NCBI RefSeq assembly: GCF_900187965.1
Contig: NZ_FZNL01000009.1
Location: 1-64,000, forward strand
DNA from: Flavobacterium sp. ov086
GTDB taxonomy: Bacteria; Bacteroidota; Bacteroidia; Flavobacteriales; Flavobacteriaceae
DNA length: 64,000 bases
Direction of reading: 5' to 3'
In this document: one piece after another, positions 23,992 to 34,239 of the stretch
How the letters are laid out: each line of letters opens with the position of its first letter
How positions within the stretch are numbered: the stretch's first letter is position 1
Notes under the pieces: generated by a model
The model's database searches: none
What the model was told of the DNA's origin: nothing
What the model saw: only the letters and a program-made list of their open reading frames with translations
Made by a program: the position numbers and the translations under genes

Positions 23992-25302
23992 ATGAATAAC
24001 ATTGTTGCGATAGTAGGAAGACCTAATGTAGGGAAATCAACCCTTTTTAATAGGCTGATACAAAGAAGAGAAGCTATTGTAGATTCGGTTTCTGGAGTTA
24101 CCAGAGATAGAAACTACGGTAAAAGCGAGTGGAACGGAAAAGAGTTTTCTGTAATTGATACCGGCGGATATGTTCGTGGATCTGATGACGTATTTGAAGG
24201 TGAAATCCGCAAACAAGTAGAGCTTGCTATCGACGAAGCTGATGTTATTATTTTTGTGGTTGATGTTGAAGAAGGAATTACACCAATGGATGACGTTGTT
24301 GCTCGCTTACTTCGTAAGGTGACAAAGCCAGTTTTATTGGCTGTAAACAAGGTTGATAATGCAATGCGTGAAAAAGATGCTCTTGAGTTTTATAATCTTG
24401 GTTTAGGAGATTATTTTACTTTTGCAAGTATTTCAGGTAGTGGAACTGGAGATTTATTGGATGCCTTAATCGAGTCTTTTCCAGAGAAACCAGAACCTGT
24501 TCAGGAAGAAGTGGTTTTACCTCGTTTTGCTGTTGTAGGACGCCCGAATGCAGGAAAATCAAGCTTTATCAATGCACTTATTGGTAAAGAACGTTTTATG
24601 GTTACAGATATTGCGGGTACAACTCGTGATGCAATTGATACAAAATTTGACCGTTTTGGTTTTGAATTCAACTTGGTTGATACTGCGGGAATCCGTCGTA
24701 AAGCTAAGGTGAAGGAAGATTTAGAGTTTTACTCGGTAATGCGTTCTGTTCGTGCAATTGAGCATGCTGATATTTGTATTTTGGTTATCGATGCAACTCG
24801 TGGATTTGAAGGTCAGGATCAAAGTATTTTCTGGTTGGCAGAGAAAAACCGTAAAGGTGTGGTAATCTTAGTAAACAAATGGGATTTAGTTGAGAAGGAT
24901 ACCATGTCAACTCGTGATTACGAAGAGAAAATCAAAAAGGAATTAATGCCTTTTACTGATGTGCCAATTTTGTTCGTTTCGGCTTTAACGAAACAACGTT
25001 TGTTGAAAGCATTAGAAGCTACAGTTCAGGTTTTCGAAAATAGAAAACAAAGAATCCCAACTTCTAAATTCAATGAATTTATGTTGAAGGTGATAGAAGC
25101 TTATCCGCCACCGGCAACAAAAGGTAAATATGTAAAAATTAAATATTGTATGCAGTTGCCAACATTAACACCTCAGTTTGTATTTTTTGCCAATATGCCT
25201 CAATATGTTAAGGAACCATATAAGAGATACCTTGAAAATAAAATTAGAGAGAATTGGGACTTTTCTGGAGTACCAATCGATATTTATATCAGAGAGAAAT
25301 AA
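23992..25302 (+). CDS. der: GTPase Der/EngA (50S assembly)
   Basis: A 436-residue protein with two tandem G domains and a C-terminal KH-like domain, the unique Der layout. Domain 1: [17 protein letters not shown]. Domain 2: [18 protein letters not shown]-terminal [22 protein letters not shown] is the conserved KH part. Required for late 50S subunit assembly. A strong terminator follows at 25323. Confidence 0.97.
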   Translation: MNNIVAIVGRPNVGKSTLFNRLIQRREAIVDSVSGVTRDRNYGKSEWNGKEFSVIDTGGYVRGSDDVFEGEIRKQVELAIDEADVIIFVVDVEEGITPMDDVVARLLRKVTKPVLLAVNKVDNAMREKDALEFYNLGLGDYFTFASISGSGTGDLLDALIESFPEKPEPVQEEVVLPRFAVVGRPNAGKSSFINALIGKERFMVTDIAGTTRDAIDTKFDRFGFEFNLVDTAGIRRKAKVKEDLEFYSVMRSVRAIEHADICILVIDATRGFEGQDQSIFWLAEKNRKGVVILVNKWDLVEKDTMSTRDYEEKIKKELMPFTDVPILFVSALTKQRLLKALEATVQVFENRKQRIPTSKFNEFMLKVIEAYPPPATKGKYVKIKYCMQLPTLTPQFVFFANMPQYVKEPYKRYLENKIRENWDFSGVPIDIYIREK

Positions 25303-25322
25303 TATTCTCTTTTACAATATTA

Positions 25323-25362
25323 AAAAAGCAACATTTCGAAGTTTGAAATGTTGCTTTTTTTG
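25323..25362. terminator. Terminator after der
   Basis: AAAAAAGCAACATTTC-gaagttt-GAAATGTTGCTTTTTTT: 10-bp G/C-containing stem extended by A/T pairs and a T-run. It may also stop the converging gene at 25382. Confidence 0.85.
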
Positions 25363-25381
25363 GTTTATATAGAAATGGTAG

Positions 25382-27247
25382 TTAAACGTCGTAGAAGAAC
25401 AGTTGTTCCAGTGGTGTACCGCCATCAGAATCTCCGTCGTCTCCGTTGTGTTTTCGGGTAGACGAATAAAGTTTTACAATATAGGTACAACGTGTTAAAC
25501 TTGGCGGATTGTTTAGTTGTGAGCTACTACTTGTTCTTTCGTCAACAGCCGGAGCGGTATTTATTATGCCGTCTAAAATGTCCCTTTCTGTGATCTCACT
25601 ATTTTTTCTAATGTTTAATTTGCAAGAGGATAAATAGGGATGGTATAGTGTATACTTGGCATGTAAAGTGCCGTTTACGGGAGAACATAGTGTGCTTTCT
25701 TCTAATTCTTTAATAGATAATTGTCTATAAATAGGCGTGTTGTTCATTACAACTGAATTCAGTGTTTTGCCATCGCCGCCAATTACGCCAAAACTGTTTG
25801 AAGGTTTGTCGATTACTTCTCTGATTTCAAATCTGATGGCAAATTTTTCAAGTGGAGTTTTGCTTCCTGCAGGAATATTTTGTCCCGGATTAATACTGTC
25901 TGGAGTAATGCCTACAGCGGTTGTTAGTTTGCTTGTATCCATTGAGATCAAAGTATCTTCTTCGATAACATTATAAAGCGCTAAATCTGCAGGAGTTAAT
26001 CCTACGCCTATTAACGTTCTTTCGATGGCGTGGTTTACATCGAACCAGCCTTCAGCATCAAAATCGCTTTGATGACTCACAACTGATAGGTCATTTAGTA
26101 TAAAGGAGAAAACTTTTTTGGTAAGTTTTGAAACTACACTGGGTACAAATAAACCGGGTGTTACACCAACAATTTTGGTAAAATTTGCTGCGGGTAAACT
26201 GGCCGTATTATTGGGTGCCGTTGTGTTGCTTACTCTAAAACGATATTCGACTGGGTTTCCTGAGACTGATTTTAAGGAAGCTTGCCCTGTTAAACGTATA
26301 GTTGAGAACAATACATGTTTACCGGAACCTGCAAAACCATCGGCATCAAAATCATTAGAACTTAAACCATACGAAGAGCTAAAAGCAAGTCCAATTCCTG
26401 TCCATGCACTTGGGATAGTTTCTCCGGAACCAATTACAGCTATTTCTGAACATAAATTAACACATAGACAATAGCCTACATTTTTGCGGGCATTTGCTTT
26501 TGTCTCGTTAATTAAAGTTGTTCCCCCTAACTCGGCTTTGAAATATACATCCGGGCCGCTTTGAAAGGATAGAAAATTAGGATCAGTTTCTACATTAATC
26601 CACGGTGATAAAAAGGTTTTTTTGAAATCTACAGAGGTGTAATCAATTCTAAAATGCCCGTTAGCATCCGTAGTATCAGATCCCAGATTATCATCCGTTA
26701 GAAAATCGGCATCCATTGCAGTAACTTTTGCATTGGCGATAGGTTTACCCGTTTTGCAATTCATTAAATGACCACAAATAACCCACGCATCAAAATAATG
26801 ACCTCTAATATAACACCACCATTTATATGCAATTGCATATTCCCATCTGTAATTTTGGTCTTGATTTTGTTTCTCAAGTTCTGTGCGCATTGACAAAGAG
26901 GTAAGGTGAAATTGTGGTATTTCATCTCTTTTTGGTTTTGGAAATTTTGGAGGAACCGTTCCACAAATAAAATCAATATCAATATCAGAACTCAGATGTC
27001 TTTCATCAATCGCAAATTCAAAATTACCTTTAGCATCCGTTTTGGCTTTGCCAATAAGCAGTTCCTGTCTTTGTTTCGCTTCATCTTCCGATACAAAATG
27101 AAATACTTCTTTTGCATTCGTCACCACATCTGCTGTACGGGTTTCTTTTCTGTACGGAAGATATATTAAAATTTCAACCCCAGATATAAACTCAATACAA
27201 TCCTCACATACGTATCCTTTTAAGGAACCTTTAAAAATATTTTTCAT
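25382..27247 (-). CDS. Large Cys-containing protein with two transthyretin-like domains, unknown function
   Basis: A 621-residue protein with no signal peptide: MKNIFKGSLKGYVCEDCIEF. Two segments look like carboxypeptidase-regulatory/transthyretin beta sandwiches: residues about 8-95 (EFISGVEILIYLPYR ... GKAKTDAKGNFEFAI) and 155-245 (ICGHLMNCKTGKPIANAKVT ... TTDANGHFRIDYT). Later parts (YCLCVNLCSEIAVIGSGE, DFDADGFAGSGKHVLF, DFDAEGWFDVNHAIER) are repetitive beta structures not recognised. Cys pairs C-x2-C near residues 14-17 and C-x1-C-x3-C near 260 suggest metal binding. A cytoplasmic or non-classically secreted structural protein is possible; function unknown. It is monocistronic. Confidence 0.6.
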   Translation of the reverse strand: MKNIFKGSLKGYVCEDCIEFISGVEILIYLPYRKETRTADVVTNAKEVFHFVSEDEAKQRQELLIGKAKTDAKGNFEFAIDERHLSSDIDIDFICGTVPPKFPKPKRDEIPQFHLTSLSMRTELEKQNQDQNYRWEYAIAYKWWCYIRGHYFDAWVICGHLMNCKTGKPIANAKVTAMDADFLTDDNLGSDTTDANGHFRIDYTSVDFKKTFLSPWINVETDPNFLSFQSGPDVYFKAELGGTTLINETKANARKNVGYCLCVNLCSEIAVIGSGETIPSAWTGIGLAFSSSYGLSSNDFDADGFAGSGKHVLFSTIRLTGQASLKSVSGNPVEYRFRVSNTTAPNNTASLPAANFTKIVGVTPGLFVPSVVSKLTKKVFSFILNDLSVVSHQSDFDAEGWFDVNHAIERTLIGVGLTPADLALYNVIEEDTLISMDTSKLTTAVGITPDSINPGQNIPAGSKTPLEKFAIRFEIREVIDKPSNSFGVIGGDGKTLNSVVMNNTPIYRQLSIKELEESTLCSPVNGTLHAKYTLYHPYLSSCKLNIRKNSEITERDILDGIINTAPAVDERTSSSSQLNNPPSLTRCTYIVKLYSSTRKHNGDDGDSDGGTPLEQLFFYDV

Positions 27248-27629
27248 GATAATTTGGTTTAAATTGCCTACTCTAATCAGTTTTCGACTTGTCTGTCATA
27301 CTCTTTTTAGGATTTTCTGAAATGTCCTTGCTTTTTAAATTCTACATCACAAAGGTTTTGTATTTTTATAAGATAGAAGCAAGGCGAAGTACTCTTTTTA
27401 TTAGGGCTATTTTACCCTTTTTATAGCCGTTTTTCTAAGGTGGAAATCAAAAACAAAGTAAACTTTAGAATTGAAAATTAGCTTTTGAATCAAAAAACAA
27501 ATTTTAAAAACCCTGGCGGAATCAGAGGATTTTGAAGTATTTGAGATAAAAAACCTAATAAAACTTTGAATACGCCGTTAAACCTTTCAATTCTTTGTTA
27601 GTCTTATTGATTGTAACTAACCTTTTCTT
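27248..27629. other. Intergenic region between diverging genes
   Basis: A 382-bp AT-rich spacer that must carry promoters for the 621-residue gene (minus) and the beta-barrel gene (plus). No clear TAnnTTTG box, hairpin or ORF was seen. Confidence 0.4.
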
Positions 27630-30374
27630 ATGACCAAATTTTTCACTTATTTTCTGTTTTTCCTTTTTTGTTATTCGGCAACTGCCCAAAATGATATTGT
27701 AATTAAAGGAACTATTATAGATATCAATACGCAGCTTCCGCTGGAAATGGCTACCGTTTATTTCTCGACCGTTAAAGATTCGACCGTTATTGAATATGCC
27801 ACAACAGATAAAAATGGCGTTTTTAGAATTAATACAAAAAAAATAGATAAACCTGTTTTTCTAAAAGTGAATTATATGGGATATCAGCCTTTGGTTGAGG
27901 AACAAAAAGGGATTTTGGAAAGCAAAGATTTCGGGAAATTATATTTACTCGAAAGTGTGAATGCTTTAAACAATGTGGTTATTAAGACAGAAGCACCGCC
28001 AATTACAGTTAAAAAAGATACTCTGGAATTTAATGCATCTTCGTATAAAGTTCGTCCGGATGCCAATGTCGAAGCTTTGCTGAAACAATTGCCTGGAGTT
28101 GATGTGGATAATAACGGAAAAGTTACCGTAAACGGAAGGGAAGTAACGCAGTTTCTAGTCAACGGAAAGACATTTTTTGATAAAGACGGAGCTTTAATTC
28201 TTAAAAATTTACCTGCAGATATTATTAAAAAAGTTCAGGTTTCGGATTTTAAAACCAAGAAAGAAGAACTGGCAAAACAAGAATCAACTTCGGATTATTC
28301 GAGTATAAATTTGACCATTGACGAAAAGAAAAATAAAGGTTTCTTTGGAAAAATACTTGGCGGGTACGGTTCTGATGATCGTTATGAAAGTAGTTTGATG
28401 CTGAATTTTTTCAAAGATCAGCAAAAAATCAGTGTATTGGCCTCTTCTAATAATATCAATTCGACGGGTTTTTCTATGGATGATGTTTTTGATAGTATGG
28501 GAGGAGGACGAAATAGTAAAAGTGTCAATCAAAATTCCGGAGGCGGAAAAGGAATTACGCAATCTAATTTGGCAGGAATTAATTATTCTGATGCATGGTC
28601 TAAAAAATTAGATGTTACAACCAGTTATAATTTCTCGAACTCGATTAACAATAATGATAGCAAATCAAATCAGGAGAACTTTTTGCCAACAGGAAATATT
28701 CTAACGGCATCAGACTCGAAAACAAGAAATGAAAATACTGGAAATAAAGCTAATGTAGAGTTAGATTACAGAATTAATCCAACAACGCATATTTATATTT
28801 CGCCGTCTTTCAACCAAACCAGAACAAATAGTGATTCAAAATCAACTACGGCTTCTGAGGATGAAAACGGACAAGCGTTGAACGAAAGCAAATCAGAATC
28901 TAAAAGCGAAGGCACAAATAATAATTTTGTCAATACTATTAATTTCAATAAAACTTTCGAAAAAGAATCTCGTAATCTAAGTGTGGTTTTTAATAACAAC
29001 AACAGTAGAAACGATTCGAATGCAATGAATCTGTCTCAAACGATTTTTTATCAGGACAGTAAACCAAACGACGACAGAAATCAGAATAGTAAAAATAATA
29101 CAAGCTCAGATTCTTATTCTCTGGATTTGGAATATACAGAGCCTATTACAGATTCGTTAAAAGTTAGATTTGGTACTGATTTTGACTGGGCAAAAACAAT
29201 AAACGATCAAAAAACATTTGATTTTGATGGGGCTACAGAATCGTATTCAGATTTGAATTTATCGTTAACGAATTATATTAGTTCACAACAAAATTCGATA
29301 AGTCCGAACGTGGGAATTACTTTGAAAAAAAGTAAATTAGTAGTTAATCTTACTACTAAAACTTCTATTATTAATTATGATAATCATTCGTTATACTTAG
29401 GAAATTCAACTGATTTGAATAAAACTTATGCTTTGCCTTTTGCAAATGCCTTAATACGATATAAGTTTAGCCGTTCTAAAAATCTGACTCTTAAATACGA
29501 TTATTCTAATTCGCTACCAAGTGCAGCTCAATTATTGCCGGTTCTCAATTTAATGAATCCGCTGAATACCGTAATAGGAAATCCGAATCTTAATCCGATA
29601 GAAAAGAATAGTGCGGGTATCGATTTTAAAAACTTTGATTTCAGAACTCGTTCCGGTTATAGTATGTTTATCAAAGCAGATTATTATAATAATGATGTGG
29701 TTTCGACTTCAATTTATGACGATAGCGGAAAAAGAACTACAACATACGCCAATATATCAGGAACTTATATCGCTACGATTGGTGGAAACTGGAATCAATC
29801 GGTAAAAAGAGATGCGCACGTTTTAAGATACGGTTTAGGAATCAATGGAAGTTATTCGTTTGATAAAGGTTTTACAAATGCCGTTTTGTACAACGCAAAA
29901 GGAATAGCTGTTACACCAAGAGTATATTTGACATATGAATATGGAGAATTATTATCTATTTCACCATCATACAGTATGACATATAATGAAACTAAGTATG
30001 AGAATTATACACGTGATGCGACTTCAAATGTGGTGCACAGAATCAATTTGCAGACAACGAATTATTGGCCGTTAAATTTTATTTTCGGAAATGATTTTGG
30101 ATATACCTATAATTCTAATATCTCGGGCGATTTCAAGAAAGATTTCTTCCTTTGGAACACGAGTTTATCGTATGGCTTTTTTGATAAAAAGCTATATGCA
30201 AAAATCAAGGTTTATGATGTACTGAATCAAAATCAAAGTGCGACAAGAACAATCTCGGCAACCTCAATTCGTGACGAAGAAAACACGGTTCTAAAACGCT
30301 ATGTAATGTTTTCATTAGCTTATAAAATTGGAAATTTTGCAGCTCAAAAAGGATCTAAAAAAAGAAGAGAGTAG
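27630..30374 (+). CDS. Outer membrane beta-barrel protein of the TonB-receptor-like family
   Basis: A 914-residue protein with signal peptide (MTKFFTYFLFFLFCYSATAQ). Domains: CarboxypepD_reg-like (about 24-105; KGTIIDINTQLPLEMATVYF), a plug-like region (110-215; PDANVEALLKQLPGVDVDNN, then GKVTVNGREVTQFLVNGKTF), then a long beta barrel to the C-terminus (OMP_b-brl_3 type). Such proteins lack a clear TonB box and often act as receptors or in peptide export. The C-terminal residues KGSKKRRE are charged rather than ending in the usual aromatic residue. Ligand unknown. Confidence 0.88.
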   Translation: MTKFFTYFLFFLFCYSATAQNDIVIKGTIIDINTQLPLEMATVYFSTVKDSTVIEYATTDKNGVFRINTKKIDKPVFLKVNYMGYQPLVEEQKGILESKDFGKLYLLESVNALNNVVIKTEAPPITVKKDTLEFNASSYKVRPDANVEALLKQLPGVDVDNNGKVTVNGREVTQFLVNGKTFFDKDGALILKNLPADIIKKVQVSDFKTKKEELAKQESTSDYSSINLTIDEKKNKGFFGKILGGYGSDDRYESSLMLNFFKDQQKISVLASSNNINSTGFSMDDVFDSMGGGRNSKSVNQNSGGGKGITQSNLAGINYSDAWSKKLDVTTSYNFSNSINNNDSKSNQENFLPTGNILTASDSKTRNENTGNKANVELDYRINPTTHIYISPSFNQTRTNSDSKSTTASEDENGQALNESKSESKSEGTNNNFVNTINFNKTFEKESRNLSVVFNNNNSRNDSNAMNLSQTIFYQDSKPNDDRNQNSKNNTSSDSYSLDLEYTEPITDSLKVRFGTDFDWAKTINDQKTFDFDGATESYSDLNLSLTNYISSQQNSISPNVGITLKKSKLVVNLTTKTSIINYDNHSLYLGNSTDLNKTYALPFANALIRYKFSRSKNLTLKYDYSNSLPSAAQLLPVLNLMNPLNTVIGNPNLNPIEKNSAGIDFKNFDFRTRSGYSMFIKADYYNNDVVSTSIYDDSGKRTTTYANISGTYIATIGGNWNQSVKRDAHVLRYGLGINGSYSFDKGFTNAVLYNAKGIAVTPRVYLTYEYGELLSISPSYSMTYNETKYENYTRDATSNVVHRINLQTTNYWPLNFIFGNDFGYTYNSNISGDFKKDFFLWNTSLSYGFFDKKLYAKIKVYDVLNQNQSATRTISATSIRDEENTVLKRYVMFSLAYKIGNFAAQKGSKKRRE

Positions 30375-30533
30375 AAGGTTCAAAGGTTTTGAGGAACAAA
30401 GGTTTAAAGGGTTTTACCCTAGAGATGCACAGCAGTGCATCTTTTTTTGTTTAGATCAAATCAATTTCAAAGAGATTTATTTATTCCAGACATTATCTAA
30501 TTGTCTAAATTGACAAATTATCTAATTATCAAA

Positions 30534-31274
30534 TTACCTAATTCTCCTCTCAATTCTATGATAAAGCGTAAAACGGATAATATCACGATCATAAAAATCA
30601 ACACCGCTTGAACGTCGCTGAAAACTTTTTAGATAGCCTATTTCTAACCCAACATTAGGATTAAAATGATAACGTAATGCAGCATAAAGGCGGTTTTGAT
30701 CGAAAGTATTTCTTTTGTTCTCTTTCCCGAAATTAAACATAACTTCATCAGAAATAGTTGCTTTTATACTTCGTTTGTCTTTTTTCCAAAGATCAAAAGT
30801 CGATTGTAATCTGTAGCGAAATCGGTACGCAAAATAGTAATCATCCAGTAAGTCGGTTTTATTGGCTTTTTGTGTAAAACGTTCTTCGAGCTGAAAACGG
30901 TTATGAAAAGTTATTTTGGCAATATCATTAATAAAAGTAACATCCTGCTGAATTCGATATTCCGGAATTGAGTAATCAGGATCTACATTAGGATTTTGAG
31001 TGTTTACATTAAAATAAGCTAAACCGGCACCCAAATCTATATTTTTATGAACCCTGTAACGTCCCTGAACTCTTATCACAAATAAGTTTTCGTGAACAGG
31101 ATTTAAAAAGCTTCGATTGTCAAATTCAGAATGAAGCGCCCATTTTTCAGTTAACGGCAAAATATTGTAATAACGAATCCAGGTTAGTGTTTGCTGATCT
31201 GTTTTTTTTATATTTTGTGCCAATAAAAAAGGACCTATAAAGCCAAATAAGAATAATAAACGAAGAAGTTTCAT
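30534..31274 (-). CDS. DUF2490 family outer membrane protein
   Basis: Start chosen at 31274 (MKLLRLLFLFGFIGPFLLAQ), which gives a signal peptide; an upstream Met at 31292 is less likely. About 246 residues. Beta-barrel pattern with WIRYYNILPLTEKWALHSEF, HNRFQLEERF and a C-terminal FTLYHRIERRIR, as in DUF2490. Probably a small outer membrane porin-like barrel. It is 154 bp downstream of the TonB-dependent receptor gene on the same strand, beyond a terminator hairpin. Confidence 0.85.
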   Translation of the reverse strand: MKLLRLLFLFGFIGPFLLAQNIKKTDQQTLTWIRYYNILPLTEKWALHSEFDNRSFLNPVHENLFVIRVQGRYRVHKNIDLGAGLAYFNVNTQNPNVDPDYSIPEYRIQQDVTFINDIAKITFHNRFQLEERFTQKANKTDLLDDYYFAYRFRYRLQSTFDLWKKDKRSIKATISDEVMFNFGKENKRNTFDQNRLYAALRYHFNPNVGLEIGYLKSFQRRSSGVDFYDRDIIRFTLYHRIERRIR

Positions 31275-31389
31275 TAAATCTGTATAATTCAAGCTGCGAA
31301 TATATACAAATGAGAATAGAATTATAGAGGTAACAATTGATTTTTAAATCCGTTTTAGATTTTATTTTGTGATTTCATGATAACAAAAA

Positions 31390-31420
31390 ACGAGGTAAGT
31401 TTAAAAACCTACCTCGTTTT
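31390..31420 (-). terminator. Terminator of the TonB-dependent receptor gene
   Basis: CGAGGTA ... TACCTCG hairpin with T-run on the minus strand (A-run 31384-31390), 26 bp after the receptor stop codon. Confidence 0.8.
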
Positions 31421-31445
31421 ATGTATATAAAATTAACTAACGGGA

Positions 31446-33992
31446 TTACAATTTATATTTCAAAGTGATTCCATATGTTCTTTGATCTCCAATTACACCT
31501 GCATATTGTCCTGTATTTCCACCAGCTGGCAATAATTGTTCGTAGTAATCTTTATTCAAAAGGTTACGTCCCCAGAAGTGAATAGATAAACCTTCGGAAG
31601 CACGGAAACCTAAACGAGCATTAAAGATTGCATACCCCGGAACTACTAAGTATTTTGAAGCCGAAGGGCTTGATGAAAATTCAGAGCGTGCATAAGAATC
31701 AACAGCTAAGAAAATTTTTCCTTTATTTCCAAAGAATTTTGCATCATCAGAAAGTTCACCTCCTAAAGATCCCGCCCATCTTGAAGCACCAGGTAAATCA
31801 GTTCCTGAAACATCTTTGAATGCTACCGGAGCTCCAGTTTCTTCTAACGGAAGTGGTGCATTGGTAAACTTAACATAAGTACCTTCGGTATAAGTTGCAG
31901 CACCATTTATGGTCAGGTTTCGGTTAATTACAAAACTAGCATCCAGTTCAGCACCTCTTACACGCACTTTATCTGCATTTGCAAGATAACCACGGTTTAC
32001 ACCCAATTCAGCAGCCTGAACGTTTGTTTGAAAATCTTTGATCTCTGTATTAAAGAATGCAAGATTGAATACTGAATTTCTAAACGGAGAAGTTTTTACT
32101 CCAATTTCGTAATGGTTTACTTTCTCGGGCTTAATTACCGCAAGTTCTAATAAAGGCTGACCTTTTGAATCTGTTGGAAGCCCGGCTACGTTTACACCAA
32201 CTGGTTTGTAACTTTTTGCATAAGTTGCATAAGCGTTGATTTTGTCTGAAGCTTTATAAGTCAGGGTTATGTTTCCGGAAAAATCTGTGTTATCAGTATT
32301 TGATGTAAAAGACTGATCTGAGTAAACTGATTTTTTCAATGCCAATAATGCCGGATCAGTAGTTTGTAAACCTCCGTATGTTGTACGGGCATAATCTGCA
32401 TCTTTCTTATCAAAATTATATCTTAAACCCGGTAATATATGTATACGTTCTGTAATTGCCCAGTCTAATTGTCCAAATACCGCAGCACTTGATGATCTGA
32501 TACGAGCATCAGTTTTGATTCCGTATCCTTCAAAAAGACCCGGAGTTTTCCATAAAGAGCTAGTCGTGCTTTGTGCAAATCTCCATTGCGCATTTCCGGA
32601 TTCTTCAGTACCATTTGTTTGTGATGTTTGGTCGATGAAGAATACACCAACAACACCGCTTATTTTAGAGGTAAGCTGACCTGCGTAACGAACTTCTTGT
32701 GTAAATTGAGTTTGTCTTGTTGGGTTTTGAGATTTCGCCAATACTTGCAATCCTGTAAAATCTCTGTCATTTGATGGATCCCAGTTCCAGAATCTCCAAG
32801 CAGTAGTTGAGGTAAGAGTTCCGTTTCCAATTTTTGTATCAATATTCAAAGATATACCTCCCATATCTTGCCCCGAACGCCATGGAGTATCGTGGTCAAT
32901 TTTACGATCAAAAGCGTTAAGACTTGGAAGTTGATAATTTAAATCTTTTATGATGGCATCAAATTGACGATAACCAGCTCTTTGAGTAGGAGCAACACCG
33001 GCAACAACTTGTGCATATCCGTCAGGACGTTGTGTTGTGATATCTGCAGCCAATATAATATTAGTATTTTCTGAAGGCGTATAAAGTAATTGCCCTCTAA
33101 TTCCTTGATTGTTTAAAGTGTTGGTAGGTCTTCCTGTAACCACATTATCAATTAAACCGTCACGTTGCGTGCCTGAAAAAGACAAACGACCTGCCAATTT
33201 TGAAGCCAATGCTCCAGTAACTGAAGCTTTAGCTTGCAAAAAGTTATAATTTCCGTAGCTCACTTCGAAGTCAGCACCAGAGGTAAAACTTGGTTTGCGA
33301 GTAGTAATGTTAAACGCACCCGAAGTTGTGTTTTTTCCAAACAATGATCCTTGTGGTCCACGCAAAACCTCGATTTGGTCTATATCAATAAAATCTAAAG
33401 TTGTAGCAGCCGGACGTGCATAATAAACACCATCTACGTAGAAACCAACTCCAGGGTCGATTCCGTCGTTTGTAAGTCCAAAAGGAGAACCAAGACTACG
33501 AATATTGATTCCGGTATTTCTTGGGTTCGAAGAGTATAGTTGTACTGACGGAACAAGTTCTTTAATACGGTTAACATTAAAAGCTCCCGTTTGCTCTGCT
33601 TGTTTACCAGTGATTACTGATATTGCAATTGGCACATCCTGAACTTTTTCTATTCGGCGTCTTGAAGAAACAACCACTTCGATTAGTGCATTTTCTTCGT
33701 TAAGGGTTACATTTATAGGAGCTGCTGGTAAAGCTGTAAATTCAAGCTCTGTTGTTTTATATCCAACATATTGTACAAGTATTGTAAAAGGAAGTTTTCC
33801 TCTGGTATCTATGGAGAATTTTCCTTTAGAATCTGTGGTGGTATTAGAAGTTGTTCCTTTAATGACAATGTTAGCTGCTTCTAATGGAATGTTTTCGCTA
33901 GTTAAAACAACACCTTCAATGTTTTGAGCAAACGAAATTGAAAAGGTTAAAAAGAATAGTATTGTAAGCGTGTTTTTTATAGAATTTTTCAT
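31446..33992 (-). CDS. TonB-dependent receptor with CarboxypepD_reg domain
   Basis: An 848-residue outer membrane receptor. Signal peptide to about residue 22 (SISFAQ); CarboxypepD_reg domain 24-105; plug domain about 110-235 with KVQDVPIAISVITGKQAEQ, GVGFYVDGVYYARPAA and IEVLRGPQGSLFGKNTTSGA; then a 22-strand-type barrel ending in QRTYGITLKYKL with the terminal aromatic/hydrophobic pattern. The plug style is that of siderophore-type receptors (not SusC). The substrate is unknown. A short leader ORF lies 48 bp upstream and an Rrf2 regulator gene beyond, both on the same strand, so uptake controlled by iron-sulfur or cysteine status is plausible. Confidence 0.92.
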   Translation of the reverse strand: MKNSIKNTLTILFFLTFSISFAQNIEGVVLTSENIPLEAANIVIKGTTSNTTTDSKGKFSIDTRGKLPFTILVQYVGYKTTELEFTALPAAPINVTLNEENALIEVVVSSRRRIEKVQDVPIAISVITGKQAEQTGAFNVNRIKELVPSVQLYSSNPRNTGINIRSLGSPFGLTNDGIDPGVGFYVDGVYYARPAATTLDFIDIDQIEVLRGPQGSLFGKNTTSGAFNITTRKPSFTSGADFEVSYGNYNFLQAKASVTGALASKLAGRLSFSGTQRDGLIDNVVTGRPTNTLNNQGIRGQLLYTPSENTNIILAADITTQRPDGYAQVVAGVAPTQRAGYRQFDAIIKDLNYQLPSLNAFDRKIDHDTPWRSGQDMGGISLNIDTKIGNGTLTSTTAWRFWNWDPSNDRDFTGLQVLAKSQNPTRQTQFTQEVRYAGQLTSKISGVVGVFFIDQTSQTNGTEESGNAQWRFAQSTTSSLWKTPGLFEGYGIKTDARIRSSSAAVFGQLDWAITERIHILPGLRYNFDKKDADYARTTYGGLQTTDPALLALKKSVYSDQSFTSNTDNTDFSGNITLTYKASDKINAYATYAKSYKPVGVNVAGLPTDSKGQPLLELAVIKPEKVNHYEIGVKTSPFRNSVFNLAFFNTEIKDFQTNVQAAELGVNRGYLANADKVRVRGAELDASFVINRNLTINGAATYTEGTYVKFTNAPLPLEETGAPVAFKDVSGTDLPGASRWAGSLGGELSDDAKFFGNKGKIFLAVDSYARSEFSSSPSASKYLVVPGYAIFNARLGFRASEGLSIHFWGRNLLNKDYYEQLLPAGGNTGQYAGVIGDQRTYGITLKYKL

Positions 33993-34039
33993 TTTTATAT
34001 TAAGTATATGTGATTAGTAGAATTTAAAATAAATTTTTT

Positions 34040-34150
34040 TTACCAACACATGCACATCATAAATGAATTGTTTTTCACTGTTGTGAATTGACTTTGTTTT
34101 TTTTGCAAAAGAATTTTTGTCATACCTGATTTACTGAAATCTACTTTCAT
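34040..34150 (-). CDS. Short upstream ORF ending MMCMCW, candidate leader peptide
   Basis: A 36-codon ORF: MKVDFSKSGM..., ending in the codons for Met-Met-Cys-Met-Cys-Trp before TAA. It is preceded at 40 nt by a clear -7 box (TATATTTG at 34191-34198) and ends 47 nt before the receptor start, so any receptor transcript from this promoter must carry it. Clustered Met and Cys codons at the 3' end are what a sulfur amino acid-sensing leader would show. No strong terminator hairpin follows, so control would be at translation. It could also be a small functional or metal-binding peptide. Confidence 0.5.
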   Translation of the reverse strand: MKVDFSKSGMTKILLQKKQSQFTTVKNNSFMMCMCW

Positions 34151-34190
34151 GGTTTAAAGTTTTGGAAATGATTTGTTAATTATTTTTTTG

Positions 34191-34198
34191 CAAATATA
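34191..34198 (-). promoter_or_regulatory. Promoter -7 box for the leader ORF and receptor
   Basis: TATATTTG on the minus strand, a full match to TAnnTTTG, 40 nt before the short ORF. No -33 TTTG at the expected distance. Confidence 0.5.
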
Positions 34199-34239
34199 TA
34201 TAAATTCTATAAATATGGTAGGGTTTAGAAAATATTTTT

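Noticed and set aside
26118..26474. 118-residue plus-strand ORF
   Set aside because: Lies entirely antisense inside the 621-residue gene and shows no independent start signals or family pattern.
31628..31819. 63-residue plus-strand ORF and other short ORFs inside the TonB-dependent receptor gene
   Set aside because: Shadow frames of a long, well-supported gene.
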